Shown one piece after another: positions 1-6,492 of a stretch of 52,088 nucleotides of DNA; position 1 is the first letter of the stretch; every line of letters starts with the position of its first letter. Under the pieces are notes generated by a model that made no database searches, was not told the origin of the DNA, and saw only the letters and a list, made by a program, of their open reading frames with translations. The stretch comes from an uncultured Bacteroidales bacterium (lineage in GTDB: Bacteria > Bacteroidota > Bacteroidia > Bacteroidales > Paludibacteraceae). The DNA lies in contig CACYZT010000010.1 of NCBI GenBank assembly GCA_902778935.1, positions 1 through 52,088 on the forward strand, written 5' to 3'. A program made the translations under genes and the position numbers.

Positions 1-93
1 ACTGTCGGTTGACCGTCGGTCGGCTGTCGGGATTCGATGCTGTAGGACCACTGTGCTGTAAGACCGTATCACTGTAGGATAGATGTGCTTACA

Positions 94-145
94 TTTCAAA
101 ATCACGGGATATATACTACGTATATATAGGGTAATGTGGGATACG
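94..145 (+). repeat. Dispersed 52-bp repeat, copy 1 (inverted relative to copy 2)
   Basis: The reverse complement of 94-145 matches 50102-50153 at 50 of 52 positions by eye. The core ATATATACTACGTATATAT is itself an imperfect palindrome. Similarity continues weakly beyond the repeat through GTAAGGGTAA-type words on the same flank in both copies. No coding content. Confidence 0.85.
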
Positions 146-445
146 TGATTGACTCGGGATGCCTCTTACTTTACCCTTAGATTACCCTTACTTGCTACGC
201 TGTTGATGTTCAAAGAACAAAAACATAGATAATCCCTACAAAAGGTTTGCGGACAGGTCCAAAATTGTGTCTAAAGATCGTTTGTTATTTAATGTTGTAT
301 TTTTCGGTTAGGAGGAGGGCAGATAAAGCGGGCGTTTAAATTGACCTAAGGTTTTTGGAGGGTTAGGAGGTTGATAATCAGGAGGTTATGGTTGCAAAAA
401 GTGGTTGTAGAAATATAGCTATTTTAGGGGTGGACACAAAAAGAA

Positions 446-464
446 AGGCATCCTATGGATGCCT
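446..464 (-). terminator. Candidate intrinsic terminator of the minus-strand operon
   Basis: A perfect 8-bp stem (AGGCATCC/GGATGCCT) with a 3-nt loop. On the minus strand it is followed by TTCTTTTT, as expected of an intrinsic terminator. It lies about 185 bp beyond the alkaline phosphatase stop, so it may act together with the structure at 505-588. Confidence 0.5.
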
Positions 465-504
465 CGTTTGGTTGGAAAAAGCTCAAATTGCACGATTTGT
501 GCAA

Positions 505-588
505 AAAAGCGTTATTTTGGGGCTTTTTTAGGCTCATTGGTTTGCTCCTTTTGAGCCCATAAACTTCATTTGGGATAACGCTTTAGTA
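505..588 (-). terminator. Long-armed hairpin, possible terminator after alkaline phosphatase
   Basis: AAAGCGTTAT near 506 pairs with ATAACGCTTT near 578. Inside it, GGCTCA near 531 pairs with TGAGCC near 553. Read on the minus strand, the outer stem ends in a run of six T, so it could terminate transcription from the phosphatase gene 60 bp upstream. The large interrupted loop is unusual. Confidence 0.4.
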
Positions 589-647
589 TCGAAAGAGTGT
601 ATGTTTTGTATCGAAAACGATTAGCGAACGACTTGAGAACACAAACA

Positions 648-2000
648 TTATTGTCCGGCGGCTTGGAGGATGAGTGGAGCGATTTCGGTGTTGTCGTGCC
701 ATCCGGAGAAGAGTTCTGCTCCGACGCCAATAGCGAAAACAGGAACCGCGTGTGCGGTATGCGAATGGGTTGTCCAACCGACATGTGCTTTTTTATTAAG
801 CAACGCCACTCCGGCCTCCGCTAAGTCGCCTTTGCTTTTATAAACCGATTTCAGTTCCTTCTCTTCGTCTGCGGAGATTTCCACTTTGTCCCAGAAGCCG
901 AGGTTGTCGCGGTAGAGCTCTTTTACTTGTGCCCATGAGGGTTTCTTGTTGTCCTTGTAGAGCTGTTTGAAGCGGTCTCCGAGCACCCAAGCGGAGCATT
1001 TCTGGTATTGCAGCAGGTCGAGATGAAGGGTGTAATCGCTGTTTCCGAGCGCCATACCACCTGTCTCATGGTCGGCTGTGACGACGATAAGCGTCTCATC
1101 GGGATGCTCTTTGTAGAAGCTGAACGCGGCTTGCATGGCTTCATCCATGTCCCACAGTTCGCCGATAGCTGTGGCAGCGTCGTTTCCATGGCTGGCATAA
1201 TCAATCATGCCACCTTCGACCATCATAAAGAACTGCTCGTAACGTTTGTCGAGGAAAGGGATGGCGGTTCGCACGATTTGCGTGAGCGTGAGGTCCTCTT
1301 TGTTGCGGTCAATGGCATAAGGCAGGTTATCGCCATGTTTGGCACCTTGGTCTTCGGACGCTTGAACCATAATCATTTTCTTGGCATCGTACTGCAGCGC
1401 CTGTGCCTCTTCGAAGCCATGCGCGACAACGTATCCTTTCTCTTCGGCATTGCGGTAGAGGTTGAGCTTCTTATCATCGTGCTTGCCTTCGGGGTAATGG
1501 AAACCCGCTCCCCCGAAGAAATCGAACTGACTTTCCGGCAGTTGGAGCCCGATCTGGTAGTATTTGCTGCGTTTGGGCACATGGGCATAGAAAGCAGCAG
1601 GCGTGGCATGATCGATAGCAACGGTGGTCATGATACCTACGTCCCATCCGTCGGCTTTGAGAACCTCAGCGACCGTCTTAGCGGGTTGTTCGTCAGGTGT
1701 CATACCAAGCGTACCGTTGTTGGTCTTTTTGCCTGTCGCAAGAGCTGTGCCAGCTGCGGCAGAGTCGGTTATCCCGTTGCTGGCAGAGAAGGTAGAAGCC
1801 TGTCCGGAGACAGGGAAGGTGGTCATGAGCGTCTGCACGCGCGAAAGAGGTTTGCCGTCCAGCGCGGCCCGGTACATCTCGCCGATGAGTACCTGGTTGT
1901 CTCCCATACCGTCGCCGATAAAATAGAAGATGTACTTGGCGCCGGCGAAAGAGGAGAGCGCAATGAGTATGAGGAACAGAGAGCTGAATAGACGTTTCAT
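648..2000 (-). CDS. phoA: Alkaline phosphatase, secreted
   Basis: A 450-residue alkaline phosphatase superfamily protein that releases phosphate from phosphomonoesters in the periplasm or at the surface. The N-terminus MKRLFSSLFLILIALSSFAGA is a signal peptide, so I start at the ATG at 2000 rather than at an upstream in-frame extension of the reading frame. Metal-site Asp30 lies in FIGDGMGD and the nucleophile Ser80 in TDSAAAGTA. TADHETGGM and the C-terminal TTHSHTAH supply the remaining metal-binding Asp/His residues. Length is normal for the family (E. coli PhoA is 471 residues). It starts 1 base after the exonuclease stop (TAATATG), so it is the last gene of a three-gene minus-strand operon. 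No Pho-box-like site is apparent. Confidence 0.93.
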   Translation of the reverse strand: MKRLFSSLFLILIALSSFAGAKYIFYFIGDGMGDNQVLIGEMYRAALDGKPLSRVQTLMTTFPVSGQASTFSASNGITDSAAAGTALATGKKTNNGTLGMTPDEQPAKTVAEVLKADGWDVGIMTTVAIDHATPAAFYAHVPKRSKYYQIGLQLPESQFDFFGGAGFHYPEGKHDDKKLNLYRNAEEKGYVVAHGFEEAQALQYDAKKMIMVQASEDQGAKHGDNLPYAIDRNKEDLTLTQIVRTAIPFLDKRYEQFFMMVEGGMIDYASHGNDAATAIGELWDMDEAMQAAFSFYKEHPDETLIVVTADHETGGMALGNSDYTLHLDLLQYQKCSAWVLGDRFKQLYKDNKKPSWAQVKELYRDNLGFWDKVEISADEEKELKSVYKSKGDLAEAGVALLNKKAHVGWTTHSHTAHAVPVFAIGVGAELFSGWHDNTEIAPLILQAAGQ

Positions 2001-2001
2001 A

Positions 2002-2847
2002 TTATTGTTTGTTTGAGTTTTGTGAATTATTCGTGTCGTTTTTGGTCTTTTTTGCCTGCGCTTTGCGAGCGGAGAGGCGATGACGTTTGCGTTTGCGTGC
2101 CTCGCGTTTGCGTTCTTGCTGATGCGCTTTTCGTTCTTCGGGCGTGAGGTGGGGCGGCGGTTCAATACCTTGTTCTCGCAGTCGCTGGTCCTGGATTTGC
2201 TGCTGATGCTCAATCATCCGTTCTTTCTCTTCGCGAACCAGTGTCGCCACTTCCTGCTGGGTGAGCGGTTCGTGCTTGAGCAGGTCTTCGTAGATAAGGA
2301 GCGTAGCCCATGCATCCGTGGCGGCATAACGCGCCTGTTCGGGCGTGAGATGGCTGTTCTCCCAATTGGTCAACTGCTGCGTTTTGGATATTTTTTTGCC
2401 AAAACAGATGGCGAACAGTTTCTGCAGCCCGAGGTCGAGAATGCCATATTGCGCCACCATTTTCTGGATGTCAATGCAGTTGGCGGGCGTGAAATTGCGT
2501 CTGCGGCGCAGTCCGTTGATGTCATCCTTAAACGCCAGTCCGACCTTGCAGATGTTCTCGTCTGCGAAGAAATCCGCGAGTTCCTGCGGCAAGCCGATAT
2601 GGGTGAGGCGGAAGAGATAACAGCGGTCGTGTCCGGCAATCTGTACGAGTGCAGTAGGGTAGTGAATACCTCGCTGGAAACTGGGCCGTGCCTCCGTGTC
2701 CACACCTACGATTTTCTGCGTGCGCAGGTAAGCCACGGCGTCCGCGACCTGGTCAGGTTGGTCCACCACGACCACTTCGCCTTCGAACGCCATGAGCGGA
2801 TAGTGCTGCAGCAGGTCCTTACTGATATGAGGCGTCTGATATCTCAT
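2002..2847 (-). CDS. 3'-5' exonuclease of the RNase D / DEDD family
   Basis: About 281 residues. The DnaQ/RNase D-like fold has all acidic residues expected of a DEDDy exonuclease: VGVDTEA near residue 50 (motif I), FKDDING (motif II) and YAATDAW (motif III, with the Tyr). The last 70 residues are an Arg/Lys/Gln-rich, poorly conserved tail that could bind nucleic acid. The substrate (RNA or DNA) cannot be told from sequence. I use the ATG at 2847; a GTG nine bases upstream would add three residues. The start lies inside the 3' end of the DUF5063 gene (29-bp overlap), suggesting translational coupling. The pairing with DUF5063 is familiar from other Bacteroidales. Confidence 0.85.
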   Translation of the reverse strand: MRYQTPHISKDLLQHYPLMAFEGEVVVVDQPDQVADAVAYLRTQKIVGVDTEARPSFQRGIHYPTALVQIAGHDRCYLFRLTHIGLPQELADFFADENICKVGLAFKDDINGLRRRRNFTPANCIDIQKMVAQYGILDLGLQKLFAICFGKKISKTQQLTNWENSHLTPEQARYAATDAWATLLIYEDLLKHEPLTQQEVATLVREEKERMIEHQQQIQDQRLREQGIEPPPHLTPEERKAHQQERKREARKRKRHRLSARKAQAKKTKNDTNNSQNSNKQ

Positions 2848-3331
2848 GTAGCGCACGTGTTACGGCTAAAAGTTTGCGTCCCCAATGGCTGTCAAACGCT
2901 TCGCGACAGATGAGCACCGCATCGTTCATAATGGGTTCCTCGCCCGTCTGGAAAGCAGCAGCCAAATCCTTGAGTTCCTGATAGATATCCGCGAGCCCTT
3001 CCGAGATATACGCGGTTTGAATTTCATCGGTGTAGATGCCATTCTCGACGAACACATCGAGGTAAGCATCGTCCTGACCGAGCAGTTCGCGTATGCCGAC
3101 GAGAGCAAAGTTATAATCCTCCTCCGTTACGAACCTCTGCGGCTCTTCGTCCATCATCCGTTCCGCCGGCTCGAGCAGCCGTGTGCGGAGATAGAGCACA
3201 GGCAAGAGACGCAACATCTGTTCGCGCCATTCATCACGCTCGTGCTCCGCGCATTTCTCAATCAGCAGACAGGTCTGCGCAGCGGCCGTCACAAAAGCGA
3301 TTGTACTGTCTTTATAGATAAATGAATTCAT
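2819..3331 (-). CDS. DUF5063 family protein of unknown function
   Basis: A 170-residue, acidic, probably all-helical cytoplasmic protein without signal peptide or membrane segment. It resembles the Bacteroidota DUF5063 family, whose role is not known. I chose the ATG at 3331 (MNSFIYKDS): the minus-strand promoter at 3353-3384 puts the transcription start near 3346, which rules out the 32-residue upstream extension of the open frame. It is the first gene of the DUF5063-exonuclease-phosphatase operon and diverges from the coiled-coil gene at 3434. Confidence 0.8.
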   Translation of the reverse strand: MNSFIYKDSTIAFVTAAAQTCLLIEKCAEHERDEWREQMLRLLPVLYLRTRLLEPAERMMDEEPQRFVTEEDYNFALVGIRELLGQDDAYLDVFVENGIYTDEIQTAYISEGLADIYQELKDLAAAFQTGEEPIMNDAVLICREAFDSHWGRKLLAVTRALHEISDASYQ

Positions 3332-3352
3332 GTGTTTGTTCAAAAAATCGCA

Positions 3353-3384
3353 CAAAGGTATAAAAAAATTTTGATATATGCAAA
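3353..3384 (-). promoter_or_regulatory. Bacteroidota promoter for the DUF5063 operon
   Basis: On the minus strand TTTG (3381-3384) is followed after 20 bp by TACCTTTG (3353-3360), matching the Bacteroidota sigma factor consensus. The -33 element overlaps the -33 region of the divergent promoter. Confidence 0.75.
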
Positions 3385-3400
3385 AAAAAGTGTAATTTTG
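3370..3400 (+). promoter_or_regulatory. Bacteroidota promoter for the coiled-coil protein gene
   Basis: TTTG at 3370-3373 and TAATTTTG at 3393-3400, 19 bp apart. The predicted start is near 3407, leaving a leader of about 27 bases before the ATG at 3434. Confidence 0.7.
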
Positions 3401-3433
3401 CAGTCGCAAATGAAAATTAACAAACAAAGAAGT

Positions 3434-4075
3434 ATGAAAAAGTATTTTTTACTGGCCTTATTGGCTCTTAGTATGAGCGCGTTTGCTCAGCATGTGACAC
3501 CTCTGTCGATAGAGTTGACGGAGTTTAAGTTGGATTCGTTGCGTACGTTGTATCTGGCGGAGCCACCGATGTACCGTGCAGCGCTGAACATGGTAGCTCA
3601 ATCGCTGGAAATGGATGCAGCAGCAGTAAACGAGGCAAAAACACAACTGAAAGTGGAGCGTGCTCACTCCAAGCAGATAGCCACTTCCATCAAAGAGGCT
3701 ACGAAAATGACGAACGAGTTGCGCAAACTGTACGGCAAAGAGGAAAGCGAACTGAAGTCGATGCAAAAATCCGTTGTTCGTCAGCAGGAGACTATCAACC
3801 GTCAGATGGAGTTGAACGTAGAGACACGCGAGAACTATATGCAGTTCCTCGCCAAACAGCAGTCGGAGTTAGGCTATGCTCTACGTGAAGCAGCAGATCG
3901 TATGCGTGCTATCACCGACCTGGAGACATCCATCCAGAAAGGTCAGACCGCACTCCAGACTTTCAACCACGAGATAGAAGCGAAAGCCAAAGACTTGACA
4001 TCGATAGAGACAGAACTCAAACAACGTCAGGCAGCCGTCAAAGCCGAACTGAAAACGGCTAAGACGATGAAGTAA
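3434..4075 (+). CDS. Secreted coiled-coil protein, function unknown
   Basis: 213 residues. MKKYFLLALLALSMSAFAQ is a clear signal peptide, cut after AFA, so the protein is periplasmic or outer-membrane associated. From about residue 60 onward it is rich in Glu, Lys, Gln and Ala with heptad-like spacing, predicting a long coiled coil (about residues 65-205). No Cys, no membrane segment after the signal, no enzyme motif. I chose the ATG at 3434 because it starts the signal peptide and follows the promoter by about 30 bases. It lies 18 bp upstream of upp but has no obvious link to uracil salvage. Skp-like or scaffold proteins look similar, but I cannot assign a family. Confidence 0.8.
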   Translation: MKKYFLLALLALSMSAFAQHVTPLSIELTEFKLDSLRTLYLAEPPMYRAALNMVAQSLEMDAAAVNEAKTQLKVERAHSKQIATSIKEATKMTNELRKLYGKEESELKSMQKSVVRQQETINRQMELNVETRENYMQFLAKQQSELGYALREAADRMRAITDLETSIQKGQTALQTFNHEIEAKAKDLTSIETELKQRQAAVKAELKTAKTMK

Positions 4076-4093
4076 TCATCAATATTCAAAGCG

Positions 4094-4783
4094 ATGAAAG
4101 TAATCAATCTATCCGAGCAGAACAGCGTGCTCAACCAATATCTGCGTGAGATTCGCGATGTTCATATCCAACAGGACAGCATGCGTTTTCGCCGTAACAT
4201 CGAGCGTATCGGTGAGTACATGGCGATTGAGGTGAGCAAGACGCTGAATTACGAAGAGACGAAAGTGCAGACGCCTTTAGCTGAGGCGACCGTCAATACC
4301 ATCAGCGACAAGATCGTGCTGGCCACTATTCTGCGTGCCGGACTGCCGCTGCACCAGGGGTTCCTCAATATATTCGATGGTGCTGAAAACGCGTTCCTGA
4401 GCGCTTACCGTCGCATGGGCCGTAACACGCACGGCGAGCAGCAACTGGAGATCGTGGCGGAGTACATGGCTGCGCCGTCTATTGACGGCAAGACGCTGAT
4501 GGTCGTGGACCCGATGCTCGCCACAGGTATGTCGATGGAGGTGGGATACCTCGCGCTGCTCAAGCACGGTCAGCCTACGCATTCACATCTATGCTGCGCC
4601 ATCGCTACTCCACAATCGATTGACTATATGCGCAATGCGTTCAACGACCGAGAGGACGTGACGCTCTGGTGCGCAGCGGTAGATCCGATACTCAACTCGA
4701 AGAAGTATATCGTGCCGGGACTGGGCGATGCCGGAGACCTGTGCTACGGAATTAAAATACACTTGTCTGAGCGTGGTTCGTAA
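4094..4783 (+). CDS. upp: Uracil phosphoribosyltransferase
   Basis: 229 residues. It makes UMP from uracil and PRPP in pyrimidine salvage. The PRPP-binding loop is visible as MVVDPMLATGMSM (about residues 135-147), and the uracil-binding end as YIVPGLGDAGDLCYG, both typical of Upp. ILRAGLPLHQG is the usual N-domain signature. The N-terminus is slightly longer than in E. coli Upp (208 residues), as is common in Bacteroidota. The downstream VanZ-like frame begins inside the last 56 bases of this gene. Confidence 0.95.
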   Translation: MKVINLSEQNSVLNQYLREIRDVHIQQDSMRFRRNIERIGEYMAIEVSKTLNYEETKVQTPLAEATVNTISDKIVLATILRAGLPLHQGFLNIFDGAENAFLSAYRRMGRNTHGEQQLEIVAEYMAAPSIDGKTLMVVDPMLATGMSMEVGYLALLKHGQPTHSHLCCAIATPQSIDYMRNAFNDREDVTLWCAAVDPILNSKKYIVPGLGDAGDLCYGIKIHLSERGS

Positions 4784-5147
4784 CTCCTATCTTGCCTATC
4801 TGCCAGCCGTTCTGCTGACGGTGGCTATCGCTGTGGTCAGCCTCATCGAAGCGCCGCAGATACCGGTGTCGGTCAGCATGAGCGATAAAGTGATACATGG
4901 TATCATGTATGTGTTCCTTGCTGTCGCTTGGATGGTACCTGTGTCGCGTAAACATCCTTTGTCTGTGCTCGGCTATAGCTCTGTTTGTCTGGCAGTTACC
5001 GCTTTCGGCGGACTGATGGAGATATTGCAGCGTTTCTGTACGCTTACCCGTTCCGGCGAGATGGCTGACCTCTATGCGGACTTCCTCGGAGCGCTGGTAG
5101 GTGTGTTGATTATCGGAATATGGCGTATTTGTACGACATCGCGTTAA
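4728..5147 (+). CDS. VanZ-like small membrane protein
   Basis: Up to 139 residues with four predicted membrane segments (roughly residues 22-40, 52-70, 80-95 and 115-133). The pattern DKVIHG...ME..QRF...R.GEMADLYAD..GA is that of the VanZ-like family. VanZ itself gives low-level teicoplanin resistance; most family members have no known role. The first ATG (4728) lies 56 bp inside upp; a GTG at 4773 would shorten the overlap to 11 bp and give a more typical N-terminus, so the start is uncertain. The 3' end overlaps dprA by 28 bp, so upp, this gene and dprA are probably co-transcribed. Confidence 0.75.
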   Translation: MPETCATELKYTCLSVVRNSYLAYLPAVLLTVAIAVVSLIEAPQIPVSVSMSDKVIHGIMYVFLAVAWMVPVSRKHPLSVLGYSSVCLAVTAFGGLMEILQRFCTLTRSGEMADLYADFLGALVGVLIIGIWRICTTSR

Positions 5148-6190
5148 GTTTCCTTTATCGCACGCGTTTGCGTAAAGCACTCGCGTTGGTGGAGCGATAC
5201 GGCTCTGCTGAAGAGGCATGGCGTCATTTGGACGAAGCCGATATGTCTGCATGTCTGGTCCGCGCGGAGCAAGAGGCGGAATGGATAGAGGCGCACGGTA
5301 TCCGCGTATGGACGCTGGCGGATGAGGATTATCCTTATCGCTTGCGTCAGTGCCCCGACAAACCCTTGCTGCTGTACGGCAAGGGTAATTTGCACCCATC
5401 GGACGGACATATCGTATCCATCGTCGGCACGCGCAAGCCGACCGAACGTGGCAAAGAGCTGACGGACGCGTTGGTGCGCGAGTTGCACGAGCGTTTGGAG
5501 CATGTCACTATCGTCAGCGGCGGAGCGTACGGCATCGACATCGCGGCGCACAGAGCCGCTTTCCAGTATGGCGTGCCAACGATTATCGTGCCTGCGCACG
5601 GGCTCGACCGCATCTATCCTTATCAACACCGCGCGGACGCTATCAAGGCGCTTGAGAACGGCGGTATTCTGACGGAGTTTCCTTCGGGCACAGAACCCGT
5701 GGCGGCTTATTTCGTGCAGCGCAACCGGATAGTGGCGGGACTCTCGGATGCCGTGGTAGTGGTGGAGAGTCGCGACAAAGGCGGCAGTCTCATCACCGCT
5801 TCGATGGCATGCGACTACAGCCGTGATCTGTTTACCTTCCCCGGCCGTCCGAGTGATGTCTCTTCGCAGGGCTGCAACAATCTTATCCGTCGTCAGAAAG
5901 CGCAACTCATTACTTGCGCCGACGACCTCATTGAGGCGATGAACTGGACGAAGCGGAACACTCCTTCGCTGCCTGTCCAGACACAGTTGATAGGACTGCG
6001 AGATGACCTGACGGCCGAACAGCAGGCACTGCTAACCAAGTTGCAGGAGGCAGAAGAAGGACTGCATATCAATTTGCTGGTCATGGAGACCGAGCGACCG
6101 TATTCGGATGTGTCCGCCGACCTTGTGATGCTGGAACTGGACGGTCTCGTTCGCTCCCTTCCGGGTGGTATTTACCGCTTCCAGCGATAA
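5120..6190 (+). CDS. dprA: DNA-processing protein DprA (Smf)
   Basis: 356 residues. DprA binds single-stranded DNA taken up or produced in the cell and loads RecA; it is the key protein of natural transformation. The Rossmann-like core is intact: SIVGTRKPTERG (about residues 94-105), SGGAYGIDIAAHRAA, QRNRIVAGLSDAVVVVE and KGGSLITASMACDY. An N-terminal SAM/HhH-like segment and a C-terminal winged-helix-like domain (after about residue 285) flank it, the usual order. No other competence gene is in the window. The start overlaps the VanZ-like gene. Confidence 0.93.
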   Translation: MAYLYDIALSFLYRTRLRKALALVERYGSAEEAWRHLDEADMSACLVRAEQEAEWIEAHGIRVWTLADEDYPYRLRQCPDKPLLLYGKGNLHPSDGHIVSIVGTRKPTERGKELTDALVRELHERLEHVTIVSGGAYGIDIAAHRAAFQYGVPTIIVPAHGLDRIYPYQHRADAIKALENGGILTEFPSGTEPVAAYFVQRNRIVAGLSDAVVVVESRDKGGSLITASMACDYSRDLFTFPGRPSDVSSQGCNNLIRRQKAQLITCADDLIEAMNWTKRNTPSLPVQTQLIGLRDDLTAEQQALLTKLQEAEEGLHINLLVMETERPYSDVSADLVMLELDGLVRSLPGGIYRFQR

Positions 6191-6236
6191 AAAAAAACAA
6201 AAAAACCTGCATATTTGATTTTTTTCGGGCTAAACC

Positions 6237-6267
6237 TTGCAAATTTGAAAAATTTGTAGTAACTTTG
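6237..6267 (+). promoter_or_regulatory. Bacteroidota promoter before the small membrane protein
   Basis: TTG at 6237-6239, 20 bp spacer, TAACTTTG at 6260-6267. Transcription should start near 6274, 24 bases before the ATG. It probably drives the small membrane protein, the topoisomerase subunit and maf. Confidence 0.75.
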
Positions 6268-6297
6268 CACCCGCAATTAAAAATTAACGCGTTATAC

Positions 6298-6465
6298 ATG
6301 GAAACATTAAAGAAGTATTTGGGAGTTATTCTCCTTTTGTTGGGTGTGTTGTGCCTCATTCTCTACAAGTTCGCTATGCCGCAGAACTGGCTGCTGATAT
6401 GCAGTATGGTGCTTGAGGTGGGTGGTATCTTTGCCTTCATCTTCGTCAACAAAGCGCTTAAATAA
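6298..6465 (+). CDS. Small two-helix membrane protein, function unknown
   Basis: 55 residues with two hydrophobic segments (about residues 8-24 and 31-50) and a short charged N-terminus, so probably an inner-membrane hairpin. The open frame extends upstream, but the promoter at 6237-6267 fixes a transcription start near 6274, making the ATG at 6298 the first usable one. It lies 27 bp before the topoisomerase subunit gene in the same transcript. Similar tiny membrane proteins are often left unannotated; I do not recognise a named family. Confidence 0.7.
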   Translation: METLKKYLGVILLLLGVLCLILYKFAMPQNWLLICSMVLEVGGIFAFIFVNKALK

Positions 6466-6492
6466 GTCTAAAGTCGAAAGGACGAAAGGCTA

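Larger units (their letters stand above)
1..647. other. Non-coding region downstream of the alkaline phosphatase gene
   Basis: I see no convincing gene here; the short frames are antisense to the phosphatase or low complexity. The first 80 bases are built from shuffled copies of words such as CTGTCGG and CTGTAGGA. Bases 94-145 match a repeat found inverted near 50.1 kb. Bases 446-590 contain several hairpins that probably end the minus-strand operon. The left edge may hold the upstream part of an element or gene outside the window. Confidence 0.6.

Noticed and set aside
1008-1991. 327-codon plus-strand frame opposite alkaline phosphatase
   Set aside because: The minus-strand gene is an unambiguous phosphatase with all active-site motifs.
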